Shown here: one piece after another, positions 8,461-18,218 of the stretch
Position numbering within the stretch: the stretch's first letter is position 1
How the letters are laid out: each line of letters opens with the position of its first letter
Assembly: GCF_001571405.1 (NCBI RefSeq)
Contig: NZ_BCNX01000004.1
Coordinates: 124,001-188,000 of the forward strand
Length of the DNA stretch: 64,000 bases
DNA from: Methanoculleus thermophilus
Lineage (GTDB): Archaea; Halobacteriota; Methanomicrobia; Methanomicrobiales; Methanoculleaceae
Direction of reading: 5' to 3'
Program-made: the position numbers and the translations under genes
Notes under the pieces: generated by a model
The model's input: only the letters and a program-made list of their open reading frames with translations
Databases searched by the model: none
Told to the model about the DNA's origin: nothing

Positions 8461-9166
8461 CTGCTGCCTCCAGAAGTTCTGATAGTCGCACTTTACCGGC
8501 ATAGAGGGCCGAGCCGATGACTGCACCTGCCGCCCCGATCGCGCGGAGCGCACGGACATCCGCCGGACTCGATATCCCGCCCGAGACGACGACCGGGACC
8601 TTTGTTCTCGCAAGGAGGTCCGCCACCGGGGCAACCGCGATTCCTCCCTGAAGCCCCTCCACGTCCACATTTGTGTAGAGGAGCGCTCCGGCGCCGAGGT
8701 TCTCGAACCGCTCAGCCCACGCTAGGTAACTGCCAGCCGGGCGTTTCCAGCCCTCGATCATCACCTCACCCCCCCGGGCGTCAATCCCGGCCATGATCCG
8801 TTCGCTGCCGAACTCTTCGGCGAGCGTACGGATCGTCTCCGGCTCCCGGACAGCCAGCGTTGAGAGGATGACCCGGTCGACGCCGGTATCAAGCCATCCG
8901 GCGGCGTCCTCGACGCTCCTGATACCGCCCCCGAGTTCGACGAAGGCGCTGGTCTCTCTAATAAAGGATCGGATCAGGTCGGCGTTCTTCTGCGCCTGGC
9001 CGAAAGCGCCATCAAGATTGACGATATGGATGCCGTCCGCGCCCTCGTCGAGCCACCGGTATGCCCAGGCGGCCGGTTCCCCGTATACCGTCGCTGCCTC
9101 CGGCCGCCCCTGCACGAGCTGGACGCATCGCCCATCCAGGATATCGACTGCGGGATAGATCTCCAT
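8447..9166 (-). CDS. hisA: ProFAR isomerase
   Basis: 239 residues of the (beta/alpha)8 HisA family. The N-terminal [20 protein letters not shown] carries the first catalytic Asp and the phosphate-binding half; MAGIDARGG carries the second catalytic Asp; [12 protein letters not shown] and [12 protein letters not shown] are the C-terminal phosphate-binding loops. It converts ProFAR to PRFAR in histidine synthesis. ATG 9166, 4 nt after the hisG stop, is a better start than the in-frame ATG at 9190, which lies within hisG. It overlaps hisB by 14 bp. Confidence 0.96.
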   Translation of the reverse strand: MEIYPAVDILDGRCVQLVQGRPEAATVYGEPAAWAYRWLDEGADGIHIVNLDGAFGQAQKNADLIRSFIRETSAFVELGGGIRSVEDAAGWLDTGVDRVILSTLAVREPETIRTLAEEFGSERIMAGIDARGGEVMIEGWKRPAGSYLAWAERFENLGAGALLYTNVDVEGLQGGIAVAPVADLLARTKVPVVVSGGISSPADVRALRAIGAAGAVIGSALYAGKVRLSELLEAADEDK

Positions 9167-9170
9167 GCTC

Positions 9171-10070
9171 TCAGCGTATGATCCGTTCAATGGGCATGAC
9201 TAATATGTCTTTTGCGCCCGCACGCTTCAACTGGTTGATCAGCTGATATACCCGCTCCTCTTTGACGACGGCGTGAACTGCGACCAGGTTCTCGTCGGAT
9301 GCAACGTCCATCACCGTAGGGCCGGAGAGGCCGGGCAGCACCTCTCTAACGTCCGCAAGAGCGCTTCTATGGACGTTCATCATCAGATAACACTGACCCT
9401 TCGCCCTGATGACGCTCTCGAGAGCAAGAACGATCTCGTCGATCTTCTCCCTCTTTTCTGCAAGCGATATGGGGTTTGCAATCAGGATCGTCGTGGAGGT
9501 AAGAATCTCCTCAATGACTCGAAGATGGTTCGTCCGAAGCGTCGTCCCTGAGGAGGAGAGATCGACGATGGCGTCGGCGATTCCTAGATGCGGCGTCGCT
9601 TCGCATGCCCCCCCGACCGTCACGATCGTTACATCAATCCCGTGCTCCGCAAAGAACGAGCGCGTGATCCCCGGAAACTCGGTCGCCACCTTCGCTCCCG
9701 CAAGGTCGGCGACGGTCTCGATCCTGGACTCTTCCGGCACCGCGACGACGAGGGTTGCCCTGCCGGTCTGCAGGTCGAGCACCTGCTCGACTACTGAGCC
9801 CCGTTCCATGACCATATCCCTCCCGGTAATGCCGATATCGGCAACACCGTTTGCCACGTACTCCGGTATATCGATCGGCCGGGCAAAGAGGATCTCAACG
9901 TTCGGGTCACGAGTCCGTGTGATGAGTCTTCGCTCCCCTCCGTCAACCAGATGGAGACCGCTCTTCTCGATCAACTCGTTGATGGGCTGGGCGATTCTTC
10001 CCTTGTTAGGGATGACGAGACGAACAAGAGCGGGCCCTGGTTTAGGCCTTTGGGATGATGGGTCACTCAT
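9171..10070 (-). CDS. hisG: ATP phosphoribosyltransferase, long form
   Basis: 299 residues. The catalytic part begins with [23 protein letters not shown] and contains [14 protein letters not shown] and the PRPP loop [12 protein letters not shown]. The last 75 residues (from about [13 protein letters not shown]) form the ACT-like regulatory domain that marks the long, histidine-feedback-regulated form needing no HisZ. First committed step of histidine synthesis. It lies 30 bp downstream of metK with no clear promoter of its own, so it is probably cotranscribed with it. Confidence 0.96.
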   Translation of the reverse strand: MSDPSSQRPKPGPALVRLVIPNKGRIAQPINELIEKSGLHLVDGGERRLITRTRDPNVEILFARPIDIPEYVANGVADIGITGRDMVMERGSVVEQVLDLQTGRATLVVAVPEESRIETVADLAGAKVATEFPGITRSFFAEHGIDVTIVTVGGACEATPHLGIADAIVDLSSSGTTLRTNHLRVIEEILTSTTILIANPISLAEKREKIDEIVLALESVIRAKGQCYLMMNVHRSALADVREVLPGLSGPTVMDVASDENLVAVHAVVKEERVYQLINQLKRAGAKDILVMPIERIIR

Positions 10071-10100
10071 GGATTGTGAACTCCAAAAAGTTAGAAAGTA

Positions 10101-11303
10101 TTAGAAGGTGGAGAGTTCTCCCTTGATAACCTTCTCGGTGATGGTTGTGGTCCTCTCCAGCCACTCATCGATGATACCCTCAACATCGGGCTTGATGGAC
10201 TCGATCTTCACGCCGGGCTTTGTGAGAATCTGAGCGCTTGCTACGTGCGGCTGGTCGATCGGGTAGCCGATCTGTGAGAGGAGCCGGATATATATCTCCT
10301 CGATGCCGTCGATCTCAGCTACACAGTCCTGTGCAATCTGCGTTGCGAGAAGATTGTAGATCTTGCCGATGTGGTTGATCGGGTTCTTTCCGCTCGTTGC
10401 CTCCATGCTCATGGGGCGGTTTGGTGTGATCAGTCCGTTTGCGCGGTTGCCGCGGCCAACCGATCCATCGTCGCCCATCTCGGCGGAAGTGCCCGAGACT
10501 GTAAGGAAAACACTGCCGTTCTCGAGGTCGTCAGCGGTGTTGATGGCGACGTTGACGGATCTCTTGGTAAACTGCTGAGCGATATTGGCTATCTGCTCGG
10601 TAAAGATGTTCTTTTGCTCGATGTACTCCGTGAGGCTTGAGCAGTAGCGGTCTACAAATGCCATCGCGATCGTGAGGGTGATTGAATCGCCGTCACGCAG
10701 GCACATGATCTTGCAGTCCTGGCCGATGACCGGGTATCTTGGGCGGAGTGTTTCGTCGATGTACGCGGCTACTCCCCGAACGATGCTCTCCGCCTCGCTA
10801 AACGGCGCATATCCAACACCGAAGGAGGTGTCGTTCGCCCGCGGTACCTTTCCCTCGCAGGTCCTAAAGACGTCCTGCAGGTCGGTCGACCCCTTACCCA
10901 TCCGGCAGTCGACGATGACGTCGCGGTTCATATTGATGGTTGGGAGGATCTTCTGGATGTAGTCGCGTGCCGCCTCGACGGCGATCGCGTCCGCGGGGAT
11001 GTTTGCGCCGTTGAAGGTCTTGGTCGCCCGACCAGATATGAGGAAGTAGATCGGCCTTGTGATCAGGCCTCCGCCAAACTTCGGGAGCGACTCGCCTGCC
11101 ACGACTTCGCCCTGATCGGTGTTGTGGTGCAGGACGCTGCCGCATTCCTCCAGGTATGCCTTGCTGAGCGCCCGGCTGATCGACTCTGCAATGCCGTCCG
11201 CAAGGCTATCGGGGTGTCCAAGGCACTTCCTCTCCACGAGTTCAATTTGCTGCTTCTCGATCGGGATCTGGTCAAGCCCTTCAACGCAGATGTTTCTGGT
11301 CAT
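10101..11303 (-). CDS. mat: S-adenosylmethionine synthetase, archaeal MAT type
   Basis: 400 residues of the archaeal MAT family, distinct from bacterial Met[18 protein letters not shown] near the N-terminus, [32 protein letters not shown] in the C-terminal half. It makes S-adenosylmethionine from ATP and methionine, the methyl donor and the radical source for the radical SAM enzymes encoded later in the window. ATG 11303 is preferred over the in-frame GTG 11312, because GGTGGA just upstream can serve as ribosome site and the TATA box predicts a start of transcription close to 11304. Confidence 0.96.
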   Translation of the reverse strand: MTRNICVEGLDQIPIEKQQIELVERKCLGHPDSLADGIAESISRALSKAYLEECGSVLHHNTDQGEVVAGESLPKFGGGLITRPIYFLISGRATKTFNGANIPADAIAVEAARDYIQKILPTINMNRDVIVDCRMGKGSTDLQDVFRTCEGKVPRANDTSFGVGYAPFSEAESIVRGVAAYIDETLRPRYPVIGQDCKIMCLRDGDSITLTIAMAFVDRYCSSLTEYIEQKNIFTEQIANIAQQFTKRSVNVAINTADDLENGSVFLTVSGTSAEMGDDGSVGRGNRANGLITPNRPMSMEATSGKNPINHIGKIYNLLATQIAQDCVAEIDGIEEIYIRLLSQIGYPIDQPHVASAQILTKPGVKIESIKPDVEGIIDEWLERTTTITEKVIKGELSTF

Positions 11304-11325
11304 CAAATCCACCGTAGTTCTAAAG

Positions 11326-11334
11326 TATTATATA
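11326..11334 (-). promoter_or_regulatory. TATA box of the S-adenosylmethionine synthetase-his operon
   Basis: The minus strand reads TATATAATA at 11334-11326, centred about 27 bp before ATG 11303. This predicts a very short or absent 5' leader. Confidence 0.6.
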
Positions 11335-11363
11335 TGGAATGACTGCAATTCATATAACCATTT

Positions 11364-12176
11364 CTAACCATTGCTCCGAACCCTGATGTCGGAACGGATG
11401 ACTATCTTGCAGGAGCCGTCTCTAAAGACACGCACCATGCCTCCGCTCTCCGAGACCGTGATGCCGACGGCCGGGATCTCGTGCGTGATTGATGCGGTTG
11501 CGCGGTGCCGCCCCCCAAGACCACTCGGAAGGGAGATCCCCCGCCCGGTGACGTCGAGATAGCGTCCTGCCGCCCGCACCTCGCCGTTTTTGTCGATGAC
11601 GAAGACACCGTCGAGTTGGGCAAATTCCTTGATGCTCTCCCAGTTGTTCCTGTTCTTGATGTCCCGGAGGGCTGCGGGCTGCCCCTGGTAAGGATTGAGG
11701 ATCGCCTGGTGCGAGTGCTTGAAGATCTCTTCGGGGTCACCTATGATGAACGCGGTCCCGATCGACCGTCCTTCACGGCCTTCGACCGCGATCTCGAGGG
11801 CCAGTGTGAGGGCTGCGTGGAGGACGTCGCGTGGGACGATATCGGTGAAGTCCTTGAGGCTGATGAAGTTCTTTCCTTCTTCTATATCGTAGATGATGAT
11901 AGCATAGGGAAAAGCACCGACGACAAGGCCGCTCTCCAGGTTTCTTCGGAGATAGAGGTGGACTGCGGCATCGAGCATATGCCGCTCGCTCACCTCCAGG
12001 ATGTCGTGCATGGTAAGGTCCTTTAGGACGTCGAGCTGGAGTTCCTGCACCTGGATGATCGGGATCTCGGGCGTTTCCGCAAGGACCGGGATCGGCTCGA
12101 TGAATGAGACGACCGCCCGCGCGCCAATCTTTACCGCCACATCACAGGCGGTTGCAAGCATCAGATCGCCATTCAT
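11364..12176 (-). CDS. dacZ: diadenylate cyclase DacZ
   Basis: 270 residues. The C-terminal half is a DisA_N/DAC domain: FAQLDGVFVIDKNGEV carries the DGA-type motif (here DGV) and GGRHRATASITHEI carries the RHR motif, both required for condensing two ATP into c-di-AMP. The N-terminal 120 residues match the euryarchaeal DacZ extension. DacZ is essential in some archaea and linked to osmotic homeostasis. Here it overlaps sucD by 4 bp and is the last gene of the fum-kor-suc operon, a setting that couples c-di-AMP production to expression of the 2-oxoglutarate pathway. Confidence 0.9.
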   Translation of the reverse strand: MNGDLMLATACDVAVKIGARAVVSFIEPIPVLAETPEIPIIQVQELQLDVLKDLTMHDILEVSERHMLDAAVHLYLRRNLESGLVVGAFPYAIIIYDIEEGKNFISLKDFTDIVPRDVLHAALTLALEIAVEGREGRSIGTAFIIGDPEEIFKHSHQAILNPYQGQPAALRDIKNRNNWESIKEFAQLDGVFVIDKNGEVRAAGRYLDVTGRGISLPSGLGGRHRATASITHEIPAVGITVSESGGMVRVFRDGSCKIVIRSDIRVRSNG

Positions 12177-13039
12177 AACATCTCACGGATAAGGCCTGGT
12201 ATCTCTGAGGGCCGGGATGCGACCGGGACACCGAGAGCCGAGAGCCGCCGCACCTTGGAGCGCGCGTCGCCCTCACCCCCTTCGATGATCGCCCCCGCAT
12301 GGCCCATCCTCTTCTCTGGAGGAGCGCTCACACCGGCGATATAAGCGACGACCGGGAGATCGGTCGACCGGACACCTTCCTCCTCCAGGTTGCCTCCCAC
12401 CTCGCCGATGACGACGACGGCTTTGGTCTGCGGGTCCTCCTCAAACCGTGCGAGGACGTCCACAAACGTCTGGCCGATCACCGGATCGCCCCCGATCCCG
12501 ACGACCGTGCTCTGGCCGATACCGGCGCGGGTGAGTTCGTCGACGACCTCGTAGGTGAGGGTGCCGCTCCGGGAGACGACACCGACACTTCCCCGGGTGG
12601 CAAGATGGGCAGGCATGATCCCGAGTTTACACTCCCCCGGCGAGAGGAGGCCCGGGCAGTTCGGGCCGATGACCGTGCAGTCGTGGAGTTTTGCGTAGGC
12701 GAGGGCCTTCATCGTGTCGTGGACCGGGATATGTTCGGTGATGACGACGGCTAGTTCAATCCCCGCGTGTGCCGCCTCCATGATCGCGTCGCATGCGGCG
12801 GGCGCCGGAACGAAGATGACGCTTGCGGTCGCGTCGTGCTCGGCGAGCGCCTCCTTTACCGTGTTGTAGACCGGGGCGCCGTGGACCTCCCGACCGGCCT
12901 TGCCGGGCGCAACCCCCGCAACGACTCCCCGTCCGCCGACCTCGCGGGCATAGGCGTTCATCAGTTCCGTGTGGAACGTGCCCTGTTTGCCGGTGATGTT
13001 CTGAACGATCACCCCGAGATTCTTGTCCCCGTAGATCAT
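12173..13039 (-). CDS. sucD: succinyl-CoA synthetase alpha subunit
   Basis: 288 residues. CoA-binding Rossmann domain at the N-terminus ([12 protein letters not shown], then GVAPGKAG), [19 protein letters not shown] in the middle, and [20 protein letters not shown] near the C-terminus containing the histidine phosphorylated during catalysis. With SucC it interconverts succinate, ATP and CoA with succinyl-CoA; in a methanogen lacking a full TCA cycle it works towards succinyl-CoA, the substrate of KorABCD. 4-bp overlaps with sucC upstream and dacZ downstream. Confidence 0.96.
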   Translation of the reverse strand: MIYGDKNLGVIVQNITGKQGTFHTELMNAYAREVGGRGVVAGVAPGKAGREVHGAPVYNTVKEALAEHDATASVIFVPAPAACDAIMEAAHAGIELAVVITEHIPVHDTMKALAYAKLHDCTVIGPNCPGLLSPGECKLGIMPAHLATRGSVGVVSRSGTLTYEVVDELTRAGIGQSTVVGIGGDPVIGQTFVDVLARFEEDPQTKAVVVIGEVGGNLEEEGVRSTDLPVVAYIAGVSAPPEKRMGHAGAIIEGGEGDARSKVRRLSALGVPVASRPSEIPGLIREML

Positions 13040-14121
13040 TGTGTGGCCTCCATCGCTGCCTTTACGGCTGCATCCATGCTCTCAAGCATCCGGTAGCCGC
13101 ATTCCGCGAGCAACTTCCGGCCTTCCTCCTCGTTCGTCCCGGCCATTCGGACTATGACCGGTGGTGCGACGCCGGCGGCGATGATGCCTCTCGCCACCTC
13201 GTCACACCGGGTGATGCCACCAAGGAGGTTGACCACGATCACCTTCACCTTCGGCATGCTCGCGACGAGCCGGACGGCATGCATCACACGCTCCTGGTCG
13301 GCACCGCCGCCGACGTCGAGGAAGTTCGCCGCCCGGCCGTGGTAGTACTCGATGAGGTCGAGCGTCGACATCGTGAGTCCGGCACCGTTCCCGATGACCC
13401 CGATGGTCCCGTCGAGTTCCACGTAGGAGAAGCCGTGCTGCTCGGCCTCACGTTCGCGCTCGGAGAGGTCGCGGTTGATCTCAATCCCCTGGCGGGCAAG
13501 GGCGTTGTCGTCGATGATCAACTTCGCGTCTGCCGCATAGACTCCCCGCGGTGTCGTCACGAGCGGATTTATCTCTGCGAGCATGGCGTCTTTCTCCTGG
13601 AATACATGATAGAGGCTGTTTATGACGGGGGCGAGTTCCTTAGGGGCGCCACCAAGGAGTTCTCGCATGAGAAACGCAGGGATATCGTGGAGGAGTGGGG
13701 ATACGACGATCTTCCTCACGGCGGACTCGTCTGCCAGCGCCATATTCTCGATCTCCACACCGCCGGCATCGGCAAAGAGGACCACCGGTTGTTTGCTCGA
13801 CCGGTCGATGGCAATGCTGACGTAATACTCGTGCTCGATGGGGAGCCGCTCCTCGAGAAGGATCTCCCTGACCGGAACTCCTTTGATCGTTCGCGAGAAG
13901 AGTTCCCGGGCGGTCTCGACCGCAGTCGTGCGATCGGCCATCAGGACTCCACCGGCCTTCCCCCGCCCGCCGACGTCCACCTGTGCCTTCAGCACCACGC
14001 CGTCGCCGAACTCCGGCAGATGTTTCGTGATCTCTTCCGCCGTCCGAATGAGAATTCCCTTCGGGACTGGCACCCCATACTTAGAAAAGATAGATTTTGC
14101 CTCGTACTCCAGCATCTTCAT
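13036..14121 (-). CDS. sucC: succinyl-CoA synthetase beta subunit (ADP-forming)
   Basis: 361 residues. N-terminal ATP-grasp domain (MKMLEYEAKSIFSKYGVPVP; KAQVDVGGRGKAGGV; EINPLVTTPRGVYAADAKLIIDDNA) followed by a C-terminal flavodoxin-like domain (NFLDVGGGADQERV; VNLLGGITRCDEVARGI). Slightly shorter than bacterial SucC (about 388 residues). It forms a heterotetramer with SucD. It overlaps korC and sucD by 4 bp each. Confidence 0.96.
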   Translation of the reverse strand: MKMLEYEAKSIFSKYGVPVPKGILIRTAEEITKHLPEFGDGVVLKAQVDVGGRGKAGGVLMADRTTAVETARELFSRTIKGVPVREILLEERLPIEHEYYVSIAIDRSSKQPVVLFADAGGVEIENMALADESAVRKIVVSPLLHDIPAFLMRELLGGAPKELAPVINSLYHVFQEKDAMLAEINPLVTTPRGVYAADAKLIIDDNALARQGIEINRDLSEREREAEQHGFSYVELDGTIGVIGNGAGLTMSTLDLIEYYHGRAANFLDVGGGADQERVMHAVRLVASMPKVKVIVVNLLGGITRCDEVARGIIAAGVAPPVIVRMAGTNEEEGRKLLAECGYRMLESMDAAVKAAMEATQ

Positions 14122-14657
14122 GATCTACACGCTCGCTCTCCAAGTTCAAATCCTCGTTTCAGTGCTTTTACGTTCAACTCCTCGGTGCCTTTCGGGACGC
14201 TGTCAAGGACCGCACGTTCGATTGCTTCTCTGCTTACGACTCCGGTTGCCGCCACGAGGGCCCCGATCATGACGATATTCGCCACGATCTCACGACCGAG
14301 ATTCATCTTTGCCTCAGTCGTTGCCGGGATCTCATAGTAACGGGAGGCCGGGCGGGACCGGACCAGGTCCGAATCGAGGAGCATGACGGAATCCTTGCCT
14401 GCCCGAACCCCGTACTTCTCAAACCCCTGCTGGGACATGATGACGTAGATATCGGGGTCCGTCACCTCTGGATAGAGGATCGGGTCGTCGTCGATCACCA
14501 CCTGCCCCATCGAGGCCCCGCCCCGGGCCTCCGGGCCGTAGACCTGCGTCTGGACAGCATACTTGTTGTCGTAGAGCGCCGCCGCCCGCCCGAGAATGAC
14601 TGCTGAGAGGATGATCCCCTGACCGCCATATCCCGAGAACCTTACTTCGTGCCTCAC
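14118..14657 (-). CDS. korC: 2-oxoglutarate:ferredoxin oxidoreductase gamma subunit
   Basis: 179 residues beginning MRHEVRFSGYGGQGIILSAVILGRAAA, the gamma-domain signature (GxGGQG) of 2-oxoacid:ferredoxin oxidoreductases, followed by QTQVYGPEARGGASMGQVVID. It is part of the KorABCD complex that reductively carboxylates succinyl-CoA to 2-oxoglutarate using reduced ferredoxin. It overlaps korB and sucC by 4 bp. Confidence 0.94.
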   Translation of the reverse strand: MRHEVRFSGYGGQGIILSAVILGRAAALYDNKYAVQTQVYGPEARGGASMGQVVIDDDPILYPEVTDPDIYVIMSQQGFEKYGVRAGKDSVMLLDSDLVRSRPASRYYEIPATTEAKMNLGREIVANIVMIGALVAATGVVSREAIERAVLDSVPKGTEELNVKALKRGFELGERACRS

Positions 14658-15442
14658 GGTTTCACCCCCATCGCCGGCCGCTTCCGTCGGACCAGTTCTC
14701 CCACGGTGAAGGTCCCGTCCGGGATCGGCTTACCCTCTGCAACCAGTCGGTTGTACTTCTGGACAAGCATCGCGTGGCTCCGGAGGTACTCTATCATATC
14801 CGAGACCCGCCGGAGTTTGTTGTGACGGCCGTAGTTCGTCGGGCACTGGGTCCGTACCTCGATGAACGAAAGCCCCGGGGTCTGCATCCCGGTGGCGATG
14901 GCCTTTGTGAGTTCCTTGACGTGATAGGACGTCCAGCGGGCGACGTAGTTTGCGCCGGCGGCGACGGCAAGTTCAGCAAGGTCAAAGGCCGGCTCACTCA
15001 TACCGTAGGGCGTCGTTGTTGAGTATGCTCCCCTTGGGGTCGTCGGGCTCCCCTGTCCGCCGGTCATGCCGTAGATGTGGTTGTTCATGCAGACCACTGT
15101 CATGTCCACGTTCCGGCGGCAGGCGTGGATGAAGTGGTTCCCGCCGATGGCGGCAAGATCTCCGTCTCCTGTGAAGACGACGACGTTTAAGTCCGGCTTT
15201 GCCATCTTCACCCCGGTGGCGAATGCGAGCGCCCGCCCGTGGGTGGTGTGGAGCGAGTCGGAGAGGATGTAGCCGGGAGCACGGGATGAGCATCCAATCC
15301 CGGAGATGAAGATCGTCTCGTCGCGCTTCCATCCCATCTCCTCCACTGCGGCAAGAGTGCAGTTGATGACCGTTCCGTTGCCGCATCCGGTGCAGTAGAT
15401 GTGGGGGAGGCGGTCAGCTCTCAACCACTCTGGCGCGATCAT
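14654..15442 (-). CDS. korB: 2-oxoglutarate:ferredoxin oxidoreductase beta subunit
   Basis: 262 residues. The thiamine-pyrophosphate site is evident: HIYCTGCGNG near the start, VVFTGDGDLAAIGGNHFIHACRRN (TPP/Mg motif) and VCMNNHIYGMTGGQGSPTTP. TPP-binding catalytic subunit of the 2-oxoglutarate-specific complex; the specificity call rests on adjacency to sucCD and on the domain split into four subunits. Translationally coupled to korA and korC. Confidence 0.94.
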   Translation of the reverse strand: MIAPEWLRADRLPHIYCTGCGNGTVINCTLAAVEEMGWKRDETIFISGIGCSSRAPGYILSDSLHTTHGRALAFATGVKMAKPDLNVVVFTGDGDLAAIGGNHFIHACRRNVDMTVVCMNNHIYGMTGGQGSPTTPRGAYSTTTPYGMSEPAFDLAELAVAAGANYVARWTSYHVKELTKAIATGMQTPGLSFIEVRTQCPTNYGRHNKLRRVSDMIEYLRSHAMLVQKYNRLVAEGKPIPDGTFTVGELVRRKRPAMGVKP

Positions 15443-16539
15443 CGGTGCACCTCCAGTGCCCGGACGAGTTCGGCAGGGGTGTGCAGTTCGCCGCCGATCT
15501 TCGGTAGGGAGATGACCGGCTGGTCTACGTGGCGCTGGACCTCCCGCACCATCTGGCCCATGTTCAGCTCCGGCATCAGGAAGACCTTGGCGTTAGGGAA
15601 TCTCTGGAGAGCCTGCTCCGGGAACGGCCAGACAACCCGAAGCCGCAGGTGGCCGATTGAGTCGTCCTGGCGGTCGCGCATCACCTGCTCGACCGTCCGA
15701 GACGGGGGACCGTAGGTGACAAAGACCGTCTCTGCATCGGGGTTTGTTACCTCGTAGTCGGCAATCTCGTGGCGTGCCGACTCGACCTTGGCAACCAGCC
15801 GACGGACGAGGCGGTCGTGAGCACCTGGGTCGGTCGTGTCCGGGTAGCCCCGCTCATCGTGGGTGAGGCCGGTCACGTGGATGGCTCGACCCGACCCGAA
15901 GGGTGCGAACCCCGGGATTCCGTCATCGTCTGCTTCGTATGGGAGGCAGCCCTCTGCGAGCGGGCGACGGGGAGCGATCTCGACCGAATCGCGAAGGGTC
16001 ACCCTCTCTCGCATATGGCCGACAATCTCGTCGGACATCAGGAAGGTGGGAACTCTGAACCGGTCGGCAAGGTCGAATGCCTTCACGGTCAGGTCAAACA
16101 TCTCCTGCACGGAGTTCGGGGTGAGTGCAATGGTGCTGTAGTCGCCGTGTGAACCGAACCGGCACTGGAGCATATCCCCCTGCGCCGCCCGCGTCGGCTG
16201 GCCGGTGCTCGGTCCGCCCCGCTGAACGTTGACGATGACGCACGGCGTCTCGGTCATGACGGCGTAACCGATATTCTCCATCATCAGCGAGAACCCGGGA
16301 CCGCTTGTCGCGGTCATGGCGCGAACACCCGTCCAGGCGGCGCCGATCACCGCGGCGATGCTTGCGATCTCATCCTCCATGGAGATGAAGACGCCGTTGA
16401 CCTTGGGGAGTCGCCGTGCCATCATCTCGGCTATCTCGGTCGACGGCGTGATCGGGTAGCCGCCAAAGAACCGGCACCCGGCGGCGAGTGCACCTTCAGC
16501 GCAGGCGGCGTTCCCCTGCATGAACTCCGTCCTGCTCAA
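15439..16539 (-). CDS. korA: 2-oxoglutarate:ferredoxin oxidoreductase alpha subunit
   Basis: 366 residues. Pyrimidine-binding domain of the 2-oxoacid oxidoreductases: GNAACAEGALAAGCRFFGGYPITPSTEI at the N-terminus, ATSGPGFSLMMENIGYA and VQRGGPSTGQPTRAAQGDM further on, and a transketolase-C-like domain in the last 110 residues. It pairs with KorB to form the active site. 4-bp overlaps on both sides. Confidence 0.94.
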   Translation of the reverse strand: MSRTEFMQGNAACAEGALAAGCRFFGGYPITPSTEIAEMMARRLPKVNGVFISMEDEIASIAAVIGAAWTGVRAMTATSGPGFSLMMENIGYAVMTETPCVIVNVQRGGPSTGQPTRAAQGDMLQCRFGSHGDYSTIALTPNSVQEMFDLTVKAFDLADRFRVPTFLMSDEIVGHMRERVTLRDSVEIAPRRPLAEGCLPYEADDDGIPGFAPFGSGRAIHVTGLTHDERGYPDTTDPGAHDRLVRRLVAKVESARHEIADYEVTNPDAETVFVTYGPPSRTVEQVMRDRQDDSIGHLRLRVVWPFPEQALQRFPNAKVFLMPELNMGQMVREVQRHVDQPVISLPKIGGELHTPAELVRALEVHR

Positions 16540-16808
16540 AACTCCACCTCCACGCGGTGCGGTTCAAACGGCTTCTCCTCGACCCAGGAGATTGCCTGGT
16601 CGGGACAGATCATGTGGCAGACGCCGCAGAGCATCCGTCCGTAGAGGGCCTGCAACCTGCAGTTCGTGCACCGTTCGGGTCGGTCGAGGACCGGGGTGAC
16701 GATCCCCCGGCTGTTGAGTTCCTTTCCCTCCCGAAAGATCTTGTAGGGGCAGACCAGAACGCAGAGGTTGCATCCTTTACAGCGGCTTTCATCGATGACG
16801 AGTTTCAT
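16536..16808 (-). CDS. korD: 2-oxoglutarate:ferredoxin oxidoreductase delta subunit (2x[4Fe-4S])
   Basis: 90 residues with two ferredoxin-type cysteine motifs: CKGCNLCVLVCP (about residues 9-20), and a second cluster spread over CTNCRLQALYGRMLC with CHMICP. The long spacing in the second cluster is typical of KorD. It passes electrons between external ferredoxin and the TPP centre. First of the kor genes, 11 bp after fumB. Confidence 0.93.
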   Translation of the reverse strand: MKLVIDESRCKGCNLCVLVCPYKIFREGKELNSRGIVTPVLDRPERCTNCRLQALYGRMLCGVCHMICPDQAISWVEEKPFEPHRVEVEF

Positions 16809-16819
16809 GAGACGGTATC

Positions 16820-17365
16820 CTATTTGATATTGAATTGCTGGTGAAATTGTGTTTTCGCTTTCTCATGTACGGTGTGGAAGAGGTCGCCGCCGTGGGCATC
16901 GATCCCGACCGTCAGCGGCAGGCGATCGGCTTTGAGGACCCAGACCGCCTCGGCCATCCCGAGGTCTTCGAAATAGACGCCGGATAGGCTCATCCGGGCG
17001 GCAGCGAGCGCGGCGCATCCTCCCGTGAGCGCGAGGTAGACGGCGCGCCCCCGGAGTTGCTCGACCACCTCTGGGCCCATTCCCCCTTTGCCGATGAGGG
17101 CCCGGACACCAGCATCGATGAGGAACCCCGTGAGCGCGTTCATCCGTGCGGACGTCGTGGGCCCGGCAACGACGAGGCGATCGCCCTGCACCACCGGGCC
17201 GCAGTGATAGATTGCGGCGCCCTCTGGATCGAAGGGTATTCCTTCCTTTATCATACGGAGGTGTGCCTCGTCCCGGGCGGTGTAGATCGTCCCCGAGAGG
17301 GTGACCTGATCGCCGGCCCGGAGCGAGAGGATTTCGTCGCCGAGCGGTGTTGTAAGGTCTATCAT
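16820..17365 (-). CDS. fumB: class I fumarate hydratase, beta (C-terminal) subunit
   Basis: 181 residues starting MIDLTTPLGDEILSLRAGDQVTLSG. Family features are YHCGPVV, GPTTSARM, LIGKGGMG and LTGGCAALAA. It partners with FumA in the two-subunit class I [4Fe-4S] fumarase of archaea, interconverting malate and fumarate. ATG 17365 forms an ATGA overlap with the fumA stop; longer in-frame starts run into fumA and are rejected. Confidence 0.93.
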   Translation of the reverse strand: MIDLTTPLGDEILSLRAGDQVTLSGTIYTARDEAHLRMIKEGIPFDPEGAAIYHCGPVVQGDRLVVAGPTTSARMNALTGFLIDAGVRALIGKGGMGPEVVEQLRGRAVYLALTGGCAALAAARMSLSGVYFEDLGMAEAVWVLKADRLPLTVGIDAHGGDLFHTVHEKAKTQFHQQFNIK

Positions 17366-18198
17366 CGTTCCACCTCCACGGTCGCCCGTCGGCAGGCCCA
17401 GCACTGCACGTTCACCGCCACCGGAAGGGAGGCGGTGTGGCAATCGGCCCGTTTCACCTTCACCGCGAGCGCTGTCGTATCCCCACCGAGTCCCATCGGG
17501 CCGATCCCGAGGGCGTTCACCGCGTCGCAGAGTTCCTGCTCGTAGTCGTCCATGACGTCGATCGGGAGGAGCAGGGCCTCCTTTGCGAGCGCTGCAGCCA
17601 GATCGAACGTCCCGCCGATCCCGACGCCGAGGATCACAGGGGGGCAGGGCCGCCCACCTGCAAGGAGCACCGTCTCCGCGACGAATCGCTTGATCTCCGC
17701 CACCTGCGAGGGGAGGAGCATCCCGATCCTTGAGACGTTCTCGGATCCCGCGCCCTTCGGGAGGACCGTTACCGTGAACCGATCACCGGGTGCCACGTGG
17801 ATTGCCGGCATCCCCGCGCCGGTGTTGTCGTTGGTGTTCTCCCGGGAGAGGGGATCGACGACGTTCGGACGGAGCGGAACTGTGGCTGTCGCCCGGCGCA
17901 CCCCCTCCCGGACCCCCTGATAGAGATCCGGAGAGAGCGGGATGTCGGGTGGCAGGGTGAGATAGACCACCGGCACACCGGTATCCTGGCATATAGGCAC
18001 CTGCCGTTCCTCTGCAAGTGCGATATTCTCCAGAATATTGGCCAACTCTTGCCGTGCGACCTCGTTCCTCTCGGCTTCTGCGGCCTTTCTCAGCGCCGCG
18101 AGAACATCGGGGGGGAGCCGGATCTCTGCCTCCCGCAATGCTCTCTCTGTAGCGTCTGCCAGTGCTCCTGCAAGCCGCGCAGTTTCCGGATGCATCAT
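17362..18198 (-). CDS. fumA: class I fumarate hydratase, alpha (N-terminal) subunit
   Basis: 278 residues. Contains VPICQDTGVPVVYLTLP (first cluster cysteine), RENTNDNTGAGMPAIH, LPKGAGSENVSRIGML and PCPPVILGVGIGGTFD (further cluster cysteine and substrate loop), all typical of the iron-sulfur fumarase alpha subunit. First gene of the nine-gene operon. Two adjacent ATGs (18198, 18195) are possible starts. The TATA box at 18219-18228 is about 25 bp upstream of 18198 and no ribosome site precedes it, indicating a leaderless mRNA. Confidence 0.93.
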   Translation of the reverse strand: MMHPETARLAGALADATERALREAEIRLPPDVLAALRKAAEAERNEVARQELANILENIALAEERQVPICQDTGVPVVYLTLPPDIPLSPDLYQGVREGVRRATATVPLRPNVVDPLSRENTNDNTGAGMPAIHVAPGDRFTVTVLPKGAGSENVSRIGMLLPSQVAEIKRFVAETVLLAGGRPCPPVILGVGIGGTFDLAAALAKEALLLPIDVMDDYEQELCDAVNALGIGPMGLGGDTTALAVKVKRADCHTASLPVAVNVQCWACRRATVEVER

Positions 18199-18218
18199 GT
18201 AATACTGGTGGGAAGAGA

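Noticed and set aside
13039-14337. 432-codon open frame antisense to sucC/korC
   Set aside because: GC-driven shadow; the opposite strand encodes intact, overlapping operon genes.
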